In this document: in pieces, positions 17,147 to 27,606 of the stretch
Position numbering within the stretch: the first letter of the stretch is position 1
Layout: each line of letters opens with the position of its first letter
IMG/VR virus record: IMGVR_UViG_3300020446_000003
Location: 33,461-97,460 of that record
DNA length: 64,000 nt
From: a virus
Strand: one strand, 5' to 3'
Notes under the pieces: model-generated
What the model was told of the DNA's origin: nothing
Seen by the model: the letters and a program-made list of their open reading frames with translations, nothing else
Database searches by the model: none
Position numbers and translations under genes: made by a program

Positions 17147-20100
17147 ATGCCAGGAATTTTAAATCAAACATTATACACAAGTAATTTTGGTGTTTTAACA
17201 ACTGAGGATTTAAGAGAAAACTTGCTTAGTCGTAATTTACCGCCACCAACTAACCGAACATTGGTAGAAGGAGGGTTAACATCTAAACTTGATGATATTG
17301 GTAGAGTTATTAATGTACCCATAGGTGGTTCTCAAAACGAAAATACTGTTGTTTCATATAATGAAGAAGGTAATATTATTACTGAAGGAGAGACATTTAG
17401 AGATACCCAAAACGTTAATAATAATAGATATATTCCTAAATTAGATGAATATAATGAATATGGTGTTAATATTCCTGCAGAACCTTATCCTAATTCAGGA
17501 AATAAAGAAAGAATGCCTTACCCAACTGATTCTAATATAGAAAATTTTAGTTTATTGAGTAGTGGAGATGATTCTTATGTTTCTTTTCCTTTTGATGTTA
17601 TAGATAAAATGTCCACTCTAACTTTTGAAAATGAAACGTCTTTAGGTATGTTAGGTGCTAAAAGTTTAGAAACAAACGTAGTTAATAAAGTTGCTCAGAT
17701 ACAAAATAAAATGAGTAGTGACTTAGTAAAATTTGCTATAACTTATTTCCAACCACCTGAAGACGAAGCCAATGAGTTTGAGAATAGAATGAGAGGAGAA
17801 AGTGTAGGACAACAAACTTTACCACCAGAATCAGTAGGTTGGCAAGAATATAATACTCAATTAAGAAATAATAAATTAGGTAACCAATTAAATAATAATC
17901 AAACCAATCCTGTTATAACTACCGAACAAAGAAACAATACATTAATAAGTAACACAGGTATAAACCAAACTACTTTTTTATTTAACGCTTTAGGTTTAAA
18001 CTTATATGTACCTAATTATAGTGATAGAAGATTATCATCTACCTCAAATGCGGGTACTAATAGTAGGTATTATATTGGTAGTGAAAGAAGTACTAATAGA
18101 GGTAGTAAAATAATGACTACTTTTACCTCTGATGAATTTAATGGTGCTGATGGTATAAATTCAGAACAAATAGGACAAACTACAGTAGATGAAAATTATT
18201 ATTGGGAATTTAGAGATAATAATAATTTTAATAATAAAACTATTTTATCTGAGACACAACAATTAGTAAATAATTTTCCTGATGATGTTTTTATAGATCA
18301 AACAAAAAAGTTTTTTAAGGATAGAGTTAAAGGAAGATTAATAAGTAGAGGTAATGCTATTAGTAGTGAATCTTTTGAGTCTGCTATTAAAAACGGTAAG
18401 TTTTGTAGAGTATGGACACCTAATGATCCTTATAAATATCAAAATGCGATTAGAAAAAGTGGTTTATTTAGTTCTGATAGTAAAAGTAAACCAGGTTTTT
18501 CTGTTACATCTGATAATGCATCTTTAAGTGTATTACAGAGTAATGGTTTTCCTAAAACACATCCTACGGAAATAGATAGGACAACATCATTTAAAAAATA
18601 TATGTTATCTATTGAAAATTTAGCGTGGGCAGATAATTTAGCGGATTTAACATTAGATGAAATTGGACCGGGTGATCCTTTAAGTAGAAATAAAGGTAGA
18701 ATTATGTGGTTTCCCCCATATGATTTAGGTTTTGATGAAAATATGAGTGCAAACTGGACAAAAACAGATTTTATTGGTAGAGGTGAACCTGTTTATACTT
18801 ATAATAATTCTACAAGAAGTGGACAATTAAAATTTAAAGTATTAGTAGATCATCCAAAAGTAATCAATGCATATAGAGGAAGGAGAACTAATGAAATAGA
18901 AAGATTTTTCGCTGGTTGTATTTCACCACAAGAATTTTTAGATTTATTAGATAATAGTCAAGGTGTAAGTCCAAATACTAAAAAAGAAATAGAAAAGAAA
19001 TTAAATTTACAACAACAACAATCTACTGCGACTAATTATAGTGCTAGTGAAAAATATACTCTTTTATTCCCTAAAGATGTTTCTTCGGGAGTAACTATTG
19101 ATAGTAGTAGTATTACTAATTTTTTAAATGTACAAAAAAATAGTGATAAAACAGTTAAAATATTAATCAATGGTTACGCTTCTAAAGATGAGACTAACGC
19201 AAAAACATTGGCAACTGCACGTAGCACTGATATAAAATCACAAGTTGAAGCAGTGGTTAACTCCATAAGTAACATTAATTCATCAACTGTTATTAAATCA
19301 CAAGTAATAGATATAAACGGTGATGTTAATAGTAGGAGAGTAGATATAAAAATTTCTTACGATGCAGTAAATGATTCTACTGCACAACACCAACAAACTA
19401 ATGTAGATAGTAATTTAGTCACCTTACCTTTAGATTCCCAAATTATAGATAATTTAAGAATCGATGAAACAAGATATTTTGATTTTGTAGGTGAAGAATA
19501 TCCTGAATATTTTGAATCTATATCCGAAAAAATAAAATACTTTCATCCTGGTTTTCACTCTACAACTCCAGAAGGTTTAAATACGAGATTAACTTTTCTA
19601 CAACAATGTTTAAGACAAGGGCCTAGTATATATGATAAAAAAGATTCTAACGGTATCAAACCTCAGAATTTAGCGTTTGGTAGACCGCCTATTTGTATTT
19701 TAAGAATAGGTGATTACATAAATACAAAAATTACAATTAATAGTTTAAGTATAACATATGCTACGGGTAATTCACCACAATGGGATTTAAATCCTGAAGG
19801 TATTGGTGTACAACCAATGATGGCAGACGTTACTTTATCTATAGATATAATAGGTGGACAATCATTGCAAGGCCCGATTAGTCGTTTACAAAATGCTTTA
19901 TCATTTAATTACTATGCCAATACTGAAATGTATGAAAGAAGAAGTGATAAGTTAGAAGTAGACGCATTTATAGGGGCACGAATTGTGAATGGAAGAAATA
20001 GTTTATTTAGTGAATTATTACCTGGTGTTGCTAATGTTGCACAAAAAATATCTTTATTGGGCGATTCACCTAAAAATACATTAAAACAAGAAGTGCCGAT

Positions 20101-20611
20101 AAATCAAACTAGTCAAAATAATAATCCTAGTGAACCTGCAATACCTACTGATACAGTTACTATTAATATTAATTCTAACCAACAAAATGTAATTGTAGAA
20201 ACATTAGTAAACGGTATTTTAAAACCTTTAGATACACCTATTAGAGTAATAATTACCGATAATAAAACTAACATTGTACACGTTGATGAAGCATATACTT
20301 CTGGAACTAATATAATAAGTTTAAGTTCTAATAGTACATTAGCAGTTGCATTTTCTCAATCTCAACAAATTGTAACAAAACAAAATCAAATAGTAGATTT
20401 ACAATTGGAATATAATAGTTTATCTAATACTACGGCATATAACTTAAATAGAAAAAGTCAGATAACTAATGAAATTCAGATATTAAATAATCAAATCATT
20501 GATTTAGAAAATAAAATAATGAATGTAAATGTTAACGTAATTTATGAATTAGTGGGTGCAGAATTAAATAGGACACAAACATTTACTATTTCTGATAATA
20601 AATTAATTTAA
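17147..20611 (+). CDS. Baseplate protein with internal OmpA-like domain
   Basis: Encodes 1154 residues. The core consists of a central part (WADNLADLTLDEIGPGDP, GRIMWFPPYDLGFDEN, TRSGQLKFKVLVDHP) and a conserved later part (PPICILRIGDYINTKITI, DLNPEGIGVQPMMADVTL, SRLQNALSFNYYANTEMY) of a kind I associate with baseplate proteins of large Bacteroidota phages. Between them, at about residues 640-735, lies an OmpA-like module: ILINGYASKDETNAKTLATA and ending NSRRVDIKISYD, which correspond to the GHAS, N-x-x-LSxxRA and NRRVEI signatures of peptidoglycan-binding OmpA domains. The C-terminal 150 residues contain a beta domain and a coiled coil. It heads a tight operon (5- and 10-base gaps) with a gp53-like protein and the hub. 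Confidence 0.72.
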   Translation: MPGILNQTLYTSNFGVLTTEDLRENLLSRNLPPPTNRTLVEGGLTSKLDDIGRVINVPIGGSQNENTVVSYNEEGNIITEGETFRDTQNVNNNRYIPKLDEYNEYGVNIPAEPYPNSGNKERMPYPTDSNIENFSLLSSGDDSYVSFPFDVIDKMSTLTFENETSLGMLGAKSLETNVVNKVAQIQNKMSSDLVKFAITYFQPPEDEANEFENRMRGESVGQQTLPPESVGWQEYNTQLRNNKLGNQLNNNQTNPVITTEQRNNTLISNTGINQTTFLFNALGLNLYVPNYSDRRLSSTSNAGTNSRYYIGSERSTNRGSKIMTTFTSDEFNGADGINSEQIGQTTVDENYYWEFRDNNNFNNKTILSETQQLVNNFPDDVFIDQTKKFFKDRVKGRLISRGNAISSESFESAIKNGKFCRVWTPNDPYKYQNAIRKSGLFSSDSKSKPGFSVTSDNASLSVLQSNGFPKTHPTEIDRTTSFKKYMLSIENLAWADNLADLTLDEIGPGDPLSRNKGRIMWFPPYDLGFDENMSANWTKTDFIGRGEPVYTYNNSTRSGQLKFKVLVDHPKVINAYRGRRTNEIERFFAGCISPQEFLDLLDNSQGVSPNTKKEIEKKLNLQQQQSTATNYSASEKYTLLFPKDVSSGVTIDSSSITNFLNVQKNSDKTVKILINGYASKDETNAKTLATARSTDIKSQVEAVVNSISNINSSTVIKSQVIDINGDVNSRRVDIKISYDAVNDSTAQHQQTNVDSNLVTLPLDSQIIDNLRIDETRYFDFVGEEYPEYFESISEKIKYFHPGFHSTTPEGLNTRLTFLQQCLRQGPSIYDKKDSNGIKPQNLAFGRPPICILRIGDYINTKITINSLSITYATGNSPQWDLNPEGIGVQPMMADVTLSIDIIGGQSLQGPISRLQNALSFNYYANTEMYERRSDKLEVDAFIGARIVNGRNSLFSELLPGVANVAQKISLLGDSPKNTLKQEVPINQTSQNNNPSEPAIPTDTVTININSNQQNVIVETLVNGILKPLDTPIRVIITDNKTNIVHVDEAYTSGTNIISLSSNSTLAVAFSQSQQIVTKQNQIVDLQLEYNSLSNTTAYNLNRKSQITNEIQILNNQIIDLENKIMNVNVNVIYELVGAELNRTQTFTISDNKLI

Positions 20612-20616
20612 ATATT

Positions 20617-20943
20617 ATGAGTACAGAATACTATAATCGATATCAAAAATTTAATTTTAATGGAAAATATACACCATTACCATTTATTAAGATTGAGCCT
20701 AAATCTTCAGATAAAACTGTTTTATATAGACAAACTCAAAGTAGAATGGATAAATTAAGTCAAGAATATTATGGTAACCCATATCATGGTTGGTTAATTA
20801 TGTTAGCTAATCCCCAATACGGTGGTGTAGAAGAATCTATACCTAACAATGAAATAATAAGAATACCATTTCCTTTTAAAGATAGTTTACAACAATATAT
20901 TTCTGAAGTTCAAAAGTATCAGAGATTAAATGGTACAGGATAA
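20617..20943 (+). CDS. Baseplate protein, gp53/LysM-like
   Basis: Encodes 108 residues. The middle MDKLSQEYYGNPYHGWLIML then ANP, followed by IPNNEIIRIPFPF, is the pattern of LysM-like baseplate proteins such as T4 gp53 and tail protein X: a helix ending in YG-P-x-x-W and an Ile-Pro strand. Such proteins bind the hub or wedge and sometimes peptidoglycan. It lies between two large baseplate genes with gaps of 5 and 10 bases. Confidence 0.75.
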   Translation: MSTEYYNRYQKFNFNGKYTPLPFIKIEPKSSDKTVLYRQTQSRMDKLSQEYYGNPYHGWLIMLANPQYGGVEESIPNNEIIRIPFPFKDSLQQYISEVQKYQRLNGTG

Positions 20944-20953
20944 ATCTTAATCA

Positions 20954-23900
20954 ATGGCAGAAGAAGAAAAAGATGTGAATGTTGAACAAGTAGGTGCGGG
21001 TTTGATGTTAGTTGATCCTAATCCATCAGGTAGAAATGTTTTACCTGCAGAAGATATGTTCATATATGTAAGTTTAACTGCACAAGAACGAAATAGAGGA
21101 GTAGTAACTATAGGAGAAAATGAAAATGAGTTTGATGAAAGTAGATTTGGTGAAATTGAGTTTGTAGCTACCGAAGTAAAATATAATCAAGCAGGTGAAC
21201 CTATGAAAGATATTATGGGGGATGTTACATCTTATGCGACTACCAATTACACTAATATAGGAGGTATACAAAACACATTTGGTAGTGGGTTATTAGAAGG
21301 GTTTGGTATTACATCCATCAATGTAAAATATAATACAAGTTTAATACCACAGGTTGATATAGATTTTACTGACATTAGGGGTAGTGGTTTATTTGATGTT
21401 ATAGAACAAGACAATAGAAAATCTCCATACAGTGTATTTTTTAAAATGCCGTACCCAATATTTAATTTAACTTTAAAAGGATATTTTGGTAAACCTGTTG
21501 AGTATTGTTTAAATTTAGTAAACTGGACTTCTAAATTCGATCCTGGTACAGGTAATTTTAATATAAGTGCTAATTTTGTAGGATTCCAACAAGCATTTTT
21601 GGCGGATATAACTATAGGAGATATAATTGGTACTGTTAATACAGAGGCAGGGTTAAAAAATTTATTAGATTTACCCTTAACTGTGGGAACAGTAAAAGAA
21701 GGTGGTGAGACAGGTTCTGGACAAATTGCAACACCACAGTTAGATGAGTTTGTAAAGGATTTGAGTAAATTACAAATTGATTTAGAAGAACTTAAAATTG
21801 AAAATACAATTTATAAAGAATTACAAATTTTAAATACACAACAAAAAAAATTAGAAGATATAAGAGGGTTTATTGGTAGACCGTTAGGTAAAGCTAATAT
21901 AGACACGTATAAAAATAATGAAAGTGCACCCCCTTATTTATCACAGTTAAATTCCCCATTACAGATTAGTAGTTCGAGTATTAAATCTCAAAATCTAACA
22001 AATTTCAAATCATACTTATCTATTAGAGATTTATTATTTGTTAAAACCACAGTAAATAGTTCGGTGGATAATTATATGAATGATTTATACGATAAAGTTA
22101 ATGACTATGTTAAATTCTATGGTGACAATTCTACTGTATTAAATGCTAACGACAATATAGCAAAAAAATCGGTTAACGGTGCACAAATAAATAGTGAGTA
22201 TTGGAAATTTAGTGAAAACAATAATGGAGAGAGTGTTGACTATGAACAATTTAAATTAACTTTTGCAGGTGGTGGAAATACTACAACATTAACTTTAGAA
22301 TCCTTTATAGATGAATTAAAAAAACCAAATAGTATTTTAAAAAGTAATAACCCTAAAGAATATGCAGAATGTAACCAAAACTTTGATGTTTCTGGTATTA
22401 CTATAAATAATTACTCTAAAGATTTAAATGATAATAAACCTGGTAATAAAAATAGTGATTTTAATAATTCTGATGTAGGATTTGTTTTAGACTTTAGGGC
22501 AATAAGAATGATGGTTAATGATATGTTAATAACTTTAAACAAAGAAAAAAAGAAGAAAGAAGAAAAGTTATTAAAAGAATTAAATGATGCATTATCAGTT
22601 AGATTAGGATATAAACCAACCATAGGAACAGTATTTCAAATCATATGTAACAATGCACAGGCATTTTTGGCGACAATATATGATATAGGTAGAAGTGCGG
22701 AACTACAAAATAAAGCAAGACAAAAAGCGTTACAAAGGGTAGCGGTAAATAGTGATATACAACTAAAAGAAGAATTCGATTTCAAAAGTCAAACTATTTA
22801 TGCTTTCCCTTCAGTATTTGTTAAAAAAGATGGTGGATTTGTAGAAAAATATATTGGTTCAGAAGATATATTTCCACCCGATGATCAGGAATCTAGAAAT
22901 GCATTTCCTGAAATAGGTTTTATAGAAAATTTAATTAAGTCATTATTGGTAGAAGAAAAGAAACTATTAAATATAACTAAACAAGTAAATAAAGCAAAAA
23001 GAAGTAGTAGTGGTGACGATACAGATAACTGGATACCCAACAACCCAATAGATTATAAAAACAATCCATTTTATTTATTGAATAGTTCTCAATCTAAAAG
23101 TGCTGAAGGAGCAGAAAAGTTATATGAAAAATTTATTAGTATATTAGTAGACAGATATATAATTTTAACACAATATAGTAATTCTATTAAACCTAGTACT
23201 TATGGTGGTTTCGATGGATTATTAGCGAATTTATCTTTTGTTGATGATAGAGTTAAAAATATTTTGTATACTTTTTTAAATGATTCAAATAATGATGATA
23301 AAATAAAAGAACTACGAGACAAAAGATTAAAAGAATTAAATAGTGCAAAATATCAAGATGAAACAGGAGATGATAAAATTTATCACGTATCCAATCCAAA
23401 AGGAAATTTTATTATAATTGGTGGGAGTAATAAAGGTAAAGAAATTTTAAGTAATAATGTTACGTTAACTGAAGAACAAAAAGACGATGATTATAATAGA
23501 ATTTATGTTGATAAAAAAGTAATAGATGAATCGAAAGAAAATTATACTGAATGGAACAGTAGAAATTTATATTTAACTACTAATCAATCGTATAATGTTT
23601 TTGATGCATTTACAAAAATGAGTTTAGTTTCTAAATTAGATAAAGGAAAAATTAATTTTACTATACCTAACAATGATATAACGTTATTAGATGGTGGTAT
23701 AAATCCAAAAAATAATCCTGCACCCAATACACCTACAGAAACTGAAACTATTAATCTTTACCTTAACTCTAAGTTTCCACTGAATAATATTGATACAACC
23801 CAAAAAGCAGAACTACTCACTAATTCAAAACTTTATCAGAACAATACTTCTGAATTATCAAAAGCATTATTGTTATTATCTACTTTACCTTTTTCTGTTT

Positions 23901-26533
23901 TTGATAAAATACAATTTCCTCAAACAAATGTACCAAATTTTATCTCACCCGCTTGTGTAGTAACATTACCTAAATATTTTTTATTATATATAGGTGGTAC
24001 ATTATGGAGACAAAATTTAAGTACTGACCCTATAATATGGGATGATTCTATTTATACGGGATCAACTATTCCTACACAACAACAATATATTACTCCTTTA
24101 TGGTCACGTGAACAAAGAGGTGATATTGAATCTAAATTAATAAACTTACCAACCCAAACAAAATCTAATTTTATTAATTATTTTACTAATTGGGTTAATA
24201 GTGGAGAGTTTAGTAATTTTGCAAATGCAGTAATAGAGTATTCAGATGATGATTTATTAACTACTAGTGAGAAATTTGATAAGGGTACATCCGTAGTTTC
24301 ATTTCTTAAAGAAGAAGAGAAAATGATAGTAGTTTCTACAGGAGTTCTTAATATAACACCTTCCTCTTCTACATTTTCACTTGATGGTATAACTAATTTT
24401 GATGACTACTTAAAATTATTCAAAACGAAGTTCAAAGGTTCATTAGTTGGTACTGAAAAAATTTCACCTACTAATAGTGAAAAAGAAGATGTTACGAAAA
24501 ATATGGACGCATTAAAACAAAGTGTGTTTAATAGTATAAAAAACGTATACGATAGATGGGTGGCGGGTAATACGTCTAAATCTAAATTAACTTTTAACGC
24601 TTGTGCTAATGAGGGGACACCCTTATTTGATTATTTTAGATTTGTAGATAGAGGTTTTAATGATATTGGTGATAAAGCTATAATTAATTTAGAAAGTGTT
24701 ATAACTTTAAGTGAAAATTTAACGACTAATGTATATTTCTTTATGTCTAAATTATTGAGAGATAGTAATTTTTTATTTCAAATACTACCAAATTATATTA
24801 ATTATAAAGATCCTGAAGAAGTATCTACTATGTTTAAACCAATAACTAACATTTCAGATAGAAATAATAGTAGTGGTCCAACTTATTTATGTATTTATGC
24901 TGGTGGTGCTTCACAAGTTTTAAATATTGAAGAACAAAATCGTTATACCTTTAAAAATGATGGGTTTAATTTAGATTTTCCTCCGTCTGATATTTCTGCT
25001 AAAAAAGTTTCTGATAAAAGAGCAGAAAGACAAAAAAATAGAAAAGAAAAAAATTTAGAAAAAAGAAATAAGAGTAGGGAAAAACGTGGTAAAGCACCAA
25101 TAGTTCGTCCTTCAGGTGAAGGAATTAATTTAGTAGGTTTTAGAGTGTCTTTTGGTACAGAAAACCAAACAGTATTTAAAAGTGTATCTTTAAATCAACA
25201 AGAACACAAAGATACTGCGGAATATCATAAAACTTTAACAGACTTAATTGATAAAAGAGGTGGTACGAGTAGAAGTTATCAAGGTACAGATTTATATAAA
25301 ATGTTTAGAGCACGTTCCTATACCTGTAGTGTTGAAGCATTAGGTTGTATGAATATTCAACCAATGATGTATTTTCAATTAGATAATGTACCGTTTTTTG
25401 AGGGAGCATATATGATACTTAATGTTACACATAATATTTCTCCTAACCATATGACAACTTCATTTACTGGTGTAAGACAAAGTAAATATTTAACTCCTGT
25501 GGTGGATAAAATGACTACCTTTTTAAATATTAGTTTAGATGATACATTAGATACTGAACCTATTTTTGAAAGGAGTTCAGTGGCTAGAGAAATCGATTAC
25601 AATACAGGAATACCTAAAGATAAAGAACCAGATGAACAATTTAATTTTGATTCTTTAAATGAAGGTAGTTTAATTACTATGGGTGTTAATAATGTTTCAT
25701 TAAACTTAGTTAATAGTTTAAAAACTGAATTGATTGGTAATGGTATAACTAGTAATTCTCAAGTTACTATGTTCTTAGCCAATGCACTTACAAAATCAAA
25801 TAATTTCTCTACTTCTGTAGACGTATGGAACGATAAAAACAGTGATGCGGGTAAAACACTTTATGGTTCTGTGGGTAATAGGTTTGGTAATAGAGTAAAT
25901 ACCGATGATGCATATATATATAGACCTAAAGGATATATCCCAATAATAGGTAGAGATCAGTACCAAAGATTTTCTAAAGATACTGATACACCATTATCTA
26001 CATTAACAGGTAATACAATAAATGTGGCAACTGCTTGTAAAATTTCTGCTTGGAGATGGATTAATTATCCTTATAGTAATAGTTATCACAATGACGAAAA
26101 ATTACAAGAAATAGATATAAGAATAAAAGCTTTAGAAGAACTTAAAAAAGATAATCAAGAAATTATTGATAACCCTAATACTACACCAACTGTAAAAGAA
26201 CAATTATTTATGGCTAACACCAAAATAGACATAGAAGGACAAAAACTTATAGAAAAGTTTACAGTACTTCAAGAAGAAAAAGACGAAAGATTAAAAACAG
26301 AGGAAAATTACCCACCTGGTGGATGGGCTAATGGCGGACAAGCTAGTAACTTTTCACGTATAGTAGAAAGTTTAAATTTTTCAGGTGGTAAAGATATAGA
26401 AGATGCGTTTGAAAATTTTGCAAAAGTACTAAATGCTTTACCGACTACAGATGGAGACGATAATTTATTGGGGCAAACAGTAGATGGAACTAAGTTTAAA
26501 AAGAAAGGCGTTAATTTATATAAGGAAACTTAA
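20954..26533 (+). CDS. Giant baseplate hub protein with C-terminal degenerate GH19 domain
   Basis: Encodes 1859 residues. The N-terminal 230 residues (NVKYNTSLIPQVDIDFTDIR, VFFKMPYPIFNLTLKGYFGK) look like the hub tube domain of gp27-type proteins. A basic stretch lies at residues about 1350-1382. A late-control-type beta domain follows at about 1450-1500 (SVEALGCMNIQPMMYFQLDN, then EGAYMILNVTHNI). From about residue 1600 to the end there is a GH19 chitinase/lysozyme-like domain: MFLANALTKSNNF, GNRFGNRVNTDD, YRPKGYIPIIGRDQY corresponding to the HES, GNR-GN and RGRGLIQLTGR-NY signatures. The catalytic Glu of HES is replaced by Lys1614, so this domain may bind rather than cut cell wall. It plays the part of gp27 and gp5 of T4 in one chain. 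Confidence 0.78.
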   Translation: MAEEEKDVNVEQVGAGLMLVDPNPSGRNVLPAEDMFIYVSLTAQERNRGVVTIGENENEFDESRFGEIEFVATEVKYNQAGEPMKDIMGDVTSYATTNYTNIGGIQNTFGSGLLEGFGITSINVKYNTSLIPQVDIDFTDIRGSGLFDVIEQDNRKSPYSVFFKMPYPIFNLTLKGYFGKPVEYCLNLVNWTSKFDPGTGNFNISANFVGFQQAFLADITIGDIIGTVNTEAGLKNLLDLPLTVGTVKEGGETGSGQIATPQLDEFVKDLSKLQIDLEELKIENTIYKELQILNTQQKKLEDIRGFIGRPLGKANIDTYKNNESAPPYLSQLNSPLQISSSSIKSQNLTNFKSYLSIRDLLFVKTTVNSSVDNYMNDLYDKVNDYVKFYGDNSTVLNANDNIAKKSVNGAQINSEYWKFSENNNGESVDYEQFKLTFAGGGNTTTLTLESFIDELKKPNSILKSNNPKEYAECNQNFDVSGITINNYSKDLNDNKPGNKNSDFNNSDVGFVLDFRAIRMMVNDMLITLNKEKKKKEEKLLKELNDALSVRLGYKPTIGTVFQIICNNAQAFLATIYDIGRSAELQNKARQKALQRVAVNSDIQLKEEFDFKSQTIYAFPSVFVKKDGGFVEKYIGSEDIFPPDDQESRNAFPEIGFIENLIKSLLVEEKKLLNITKQVNKAKRSSSGDDTDNWIPNNPIDYKNNPFYLLNSSQSKSAEGAEKLYEKFISILVDRYIILTQYSNSIKPSTYGGFDGLLANLSFVDDRVKNILYTFLNDSNNDDKIKELRDKRLKELNSAKYQDETGDDKIYHVSNPKGNFIIIGGSNKGKEILSNNVTLTEEQKDDDYNRIYVDKKVIDESKENYTEWNSRNLYLTTNQSYNVFDAFTKMSLVSKLDKGKINFTIPNNDITLLDGGINPKNNPAPNTPTETETINLYLNSKFPLNNIDTTQKAELLTNSKLYQNNTSELSKALLLLSTLPFSVFDKIQFPQTNVPNFISPACVVTLPKYFLLYIGGTLWRQNLSTDPIIWDDSIYTGSTIPTQQQYITPLWSREQRGDIESKLINLPTQTKSNFINYFTNWVNSGEFSNFANAVIEYSDDDLLTTSEKFDKGTSVVSFLKEEEKMIVVSTGVLNITPSSSTFSLDGITNFDDYLKLFKTKFKGSLVGTEKISPTNSEKEDVTKNMDALKQSVFNSIKNVYDRWVAGNTSKSKLTFNACANEGTPLFDYFRFVDRGFNDIGDKAIINLESVITLSENLTTNVYFFMSKLLRDSNFLFQILPNYINYKDPEEVSTMFKPITNISDRNNSSGPTYLCIYAGGASQVLNIEEQNRYTFKNDGFNLDFPPSDISAKKVSDKRAERQKNRKEKNLEKRNKSREKRGKAPIVRPSGEGINLVGFRVSFGTENQTVFKSVSLNQQEHKDTAEYHKTLTDLIDKRGGTSRSYQGTDLYKMFRARSYTCSVEALGCMNIQPMMYFQLDNVPFFEGAYMILNVTHNISPNHMTTSFTGVRQSKYLTPVVDKMTTFLNISLDDTLDTEPIFERSSVAREIDYNTGIPKDKEPDEQFNFDSLNEGSLITMGVNNVSLNLVNSLKTELIGNGITSNSQVTMFLANALTKSNNFSTSVDVWNDKNSDAGKTLYGSVGNRFGNRVNTDDAYIYRPKGYIPIIGRDQYQRFSKDTDTPLSTLTGNTINVATACKISAWRWINYPYSNSYHNDEKLQEIDIRIKALEELKKDNQEIIDNPNTTPTVKEQLFMANTKIDIEGQKLIEKFTVLQEEKDERLKTEENYPPGGWANGGQASNFSRIVESLNFSGGKDIEDAFENFAKVLNALPTTDGDDNLLGQTVDGTKFKKKGVNLYKET

Positions 26534-26570
26534 AATTCTAATTTAACTATAGCACCGCCCACTTCATAGT

Positions 26571-26601
26571 TTGTTTTTTACATAAAAAAATAGTATATTT
26601 G
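26571..26601 (+). promoter_or_regulatory. Host-type promoter, predicted leaderless start
   Basis: TTG 26571-26573, 20-base spacer, TATATTTG 26594-26601. The ATG of the next gene follows after only four bases, about where transcription should begin. Confidence 0.8.
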
Positions 26602-26605
26602 TAAT

Positions 26606-27229
26606 ATGTATATTGGAAATATAGTAACTAAAGATAAAATTTTAGATGAAAAATATAATATTTGTGAAGACATTACACAAATAAATGAGAATTTTATTAC
26701 CCTTATTATTGGTTGGGGTGTAGTTAAAGAAATATATGGAGAAGAAAATGTTTCTATTTTAAATAAAAAAATAGATGATAAAACCTATTGGACTTTTGAT
26801 AGTAAAGAAAGAAAAGTAGACTTAGAAATTGATTTAGAAAATTTCCCTAAAAAATGTTTAGACTATATTAACCATAATTTAAATTATGTATTCATTGATA
26901 TTTTACATGATAAACCATCAAAAATAAAAAAAATAATAAAAAAAATATATTCATTAGAAACTGTTATTTCATTTTTTAATGAGAAAATGGTTTATATTTT
27001 CGATGAAAATTTAATCTTTGGTTTGGATTTAAATATATTAGAATTTGTAGGTTTAGATATTAATAAAATTAAACATAAAATTATTAATATTTCTGAGGTA
27101 ACTTTAAGAGAAAATGAAATATTTAATAAATGTATAAGGTGTGTAGAAAATAACAACGAAAAAACCATACCTTACATTTATAGATATGGAACAACGAACA
27201 AAGATAATCACATTAGCATCGTTTGTTGA
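26606..27229 (+). CDS. Unrecognised protein of the early/middle region
   Basis: Encodes 207 residues, very rich in Ile, Asn, Lys and Glu. Mixed alpha/beta pattern (ENFITLIIGWGVVKEIYG, KTYWTFDSKERKVDLEID) with two cysteines near the C-terminus (KCIRCVEN). I see no catalytic motif, signal or membrane segment. It starts four bases after a host-type promoter, so early or middle expression is likely. Its 3' end overlaps the next gene by 44 bases. Position before replication genes suggests a non-structural role, but no function can be assigned. Confidence 0.65.
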   Translation: MYIGNIVTKDKILDEKYNICEDITQINENFITLIIGWGVVKEIYGEENVSILNKKIDDKTYWTFDSKERKVDLEIDLENFPKKCLDYINHNLNYVFIDILHDKPSKIKKIIKKIYSLETVISFFNEKMVYIFDENLIFGLDLNILEFVGLDINKIKHKIINISEVTLRENEIFNKCIRCVENNNEKTIPYIYRYGTTNKDNHISIVC

Positions 27230-27599
27230 TGAGGATAAAGTAGAGGGTTTTAGTGATTATATTAATAAAAGATTTAAAATACCTAAAGATAAATTATTTA
27301 TATATACTTCACCACAAGAAGAAGGTAAAAAAATTATAACGTTTCGGTTATATTTAAGGGATGGTAAAAAAATAAATACTAAATCGTTTTTCCCCACCAC
27401 TATAATTACACATAAAAAAGGAGAATGTTTTTATACAATTAATGCATTAAATAAACTTATAGAAAGTAAAAGTGAAGGTGAAACAGGAAACATTAATCAT
27501 AAAGAACATAAGATAGAATGGGATGAATACCAAAATAAAATGTTAATAACTAAAAAAAATGAATTAACTATTATCGATATCAAACGTAATTTTTCTTAA
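27186..27599 (+). CDS. Unrecognised protein overlapping the preceding gene
   Basis: Encodes 137 residues starting at an ATG 44 bases inside the 3' end of the previous gene, in a different frame. No later in-frame ATG precedes the well-ordered part, so the overlap is probably real. It begins with TKIITLASFVDEDKVEG and has a beta-rich middle (KKIITFRLYLRDGKKINTKS), then ECFYTINALNKLIES. No known motif is seen. Translational coupling with the upstream gene is likely. Function unknown. Confidence 0.6.
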   Translation: MEQRTKIITLASFVDEDKVEGFSDYINKRFKIPKDKLFIYTSPQEEGKKIITFRLYLRDGKKINTKSFFPTTIITHKKGECFYTINALNKLIESKSEGETGNINHKEHKIEWDEYQNKMLITKKNELTIIDIKRNFS

Positions 27600-27606
27600 A
27601 ATTCTT

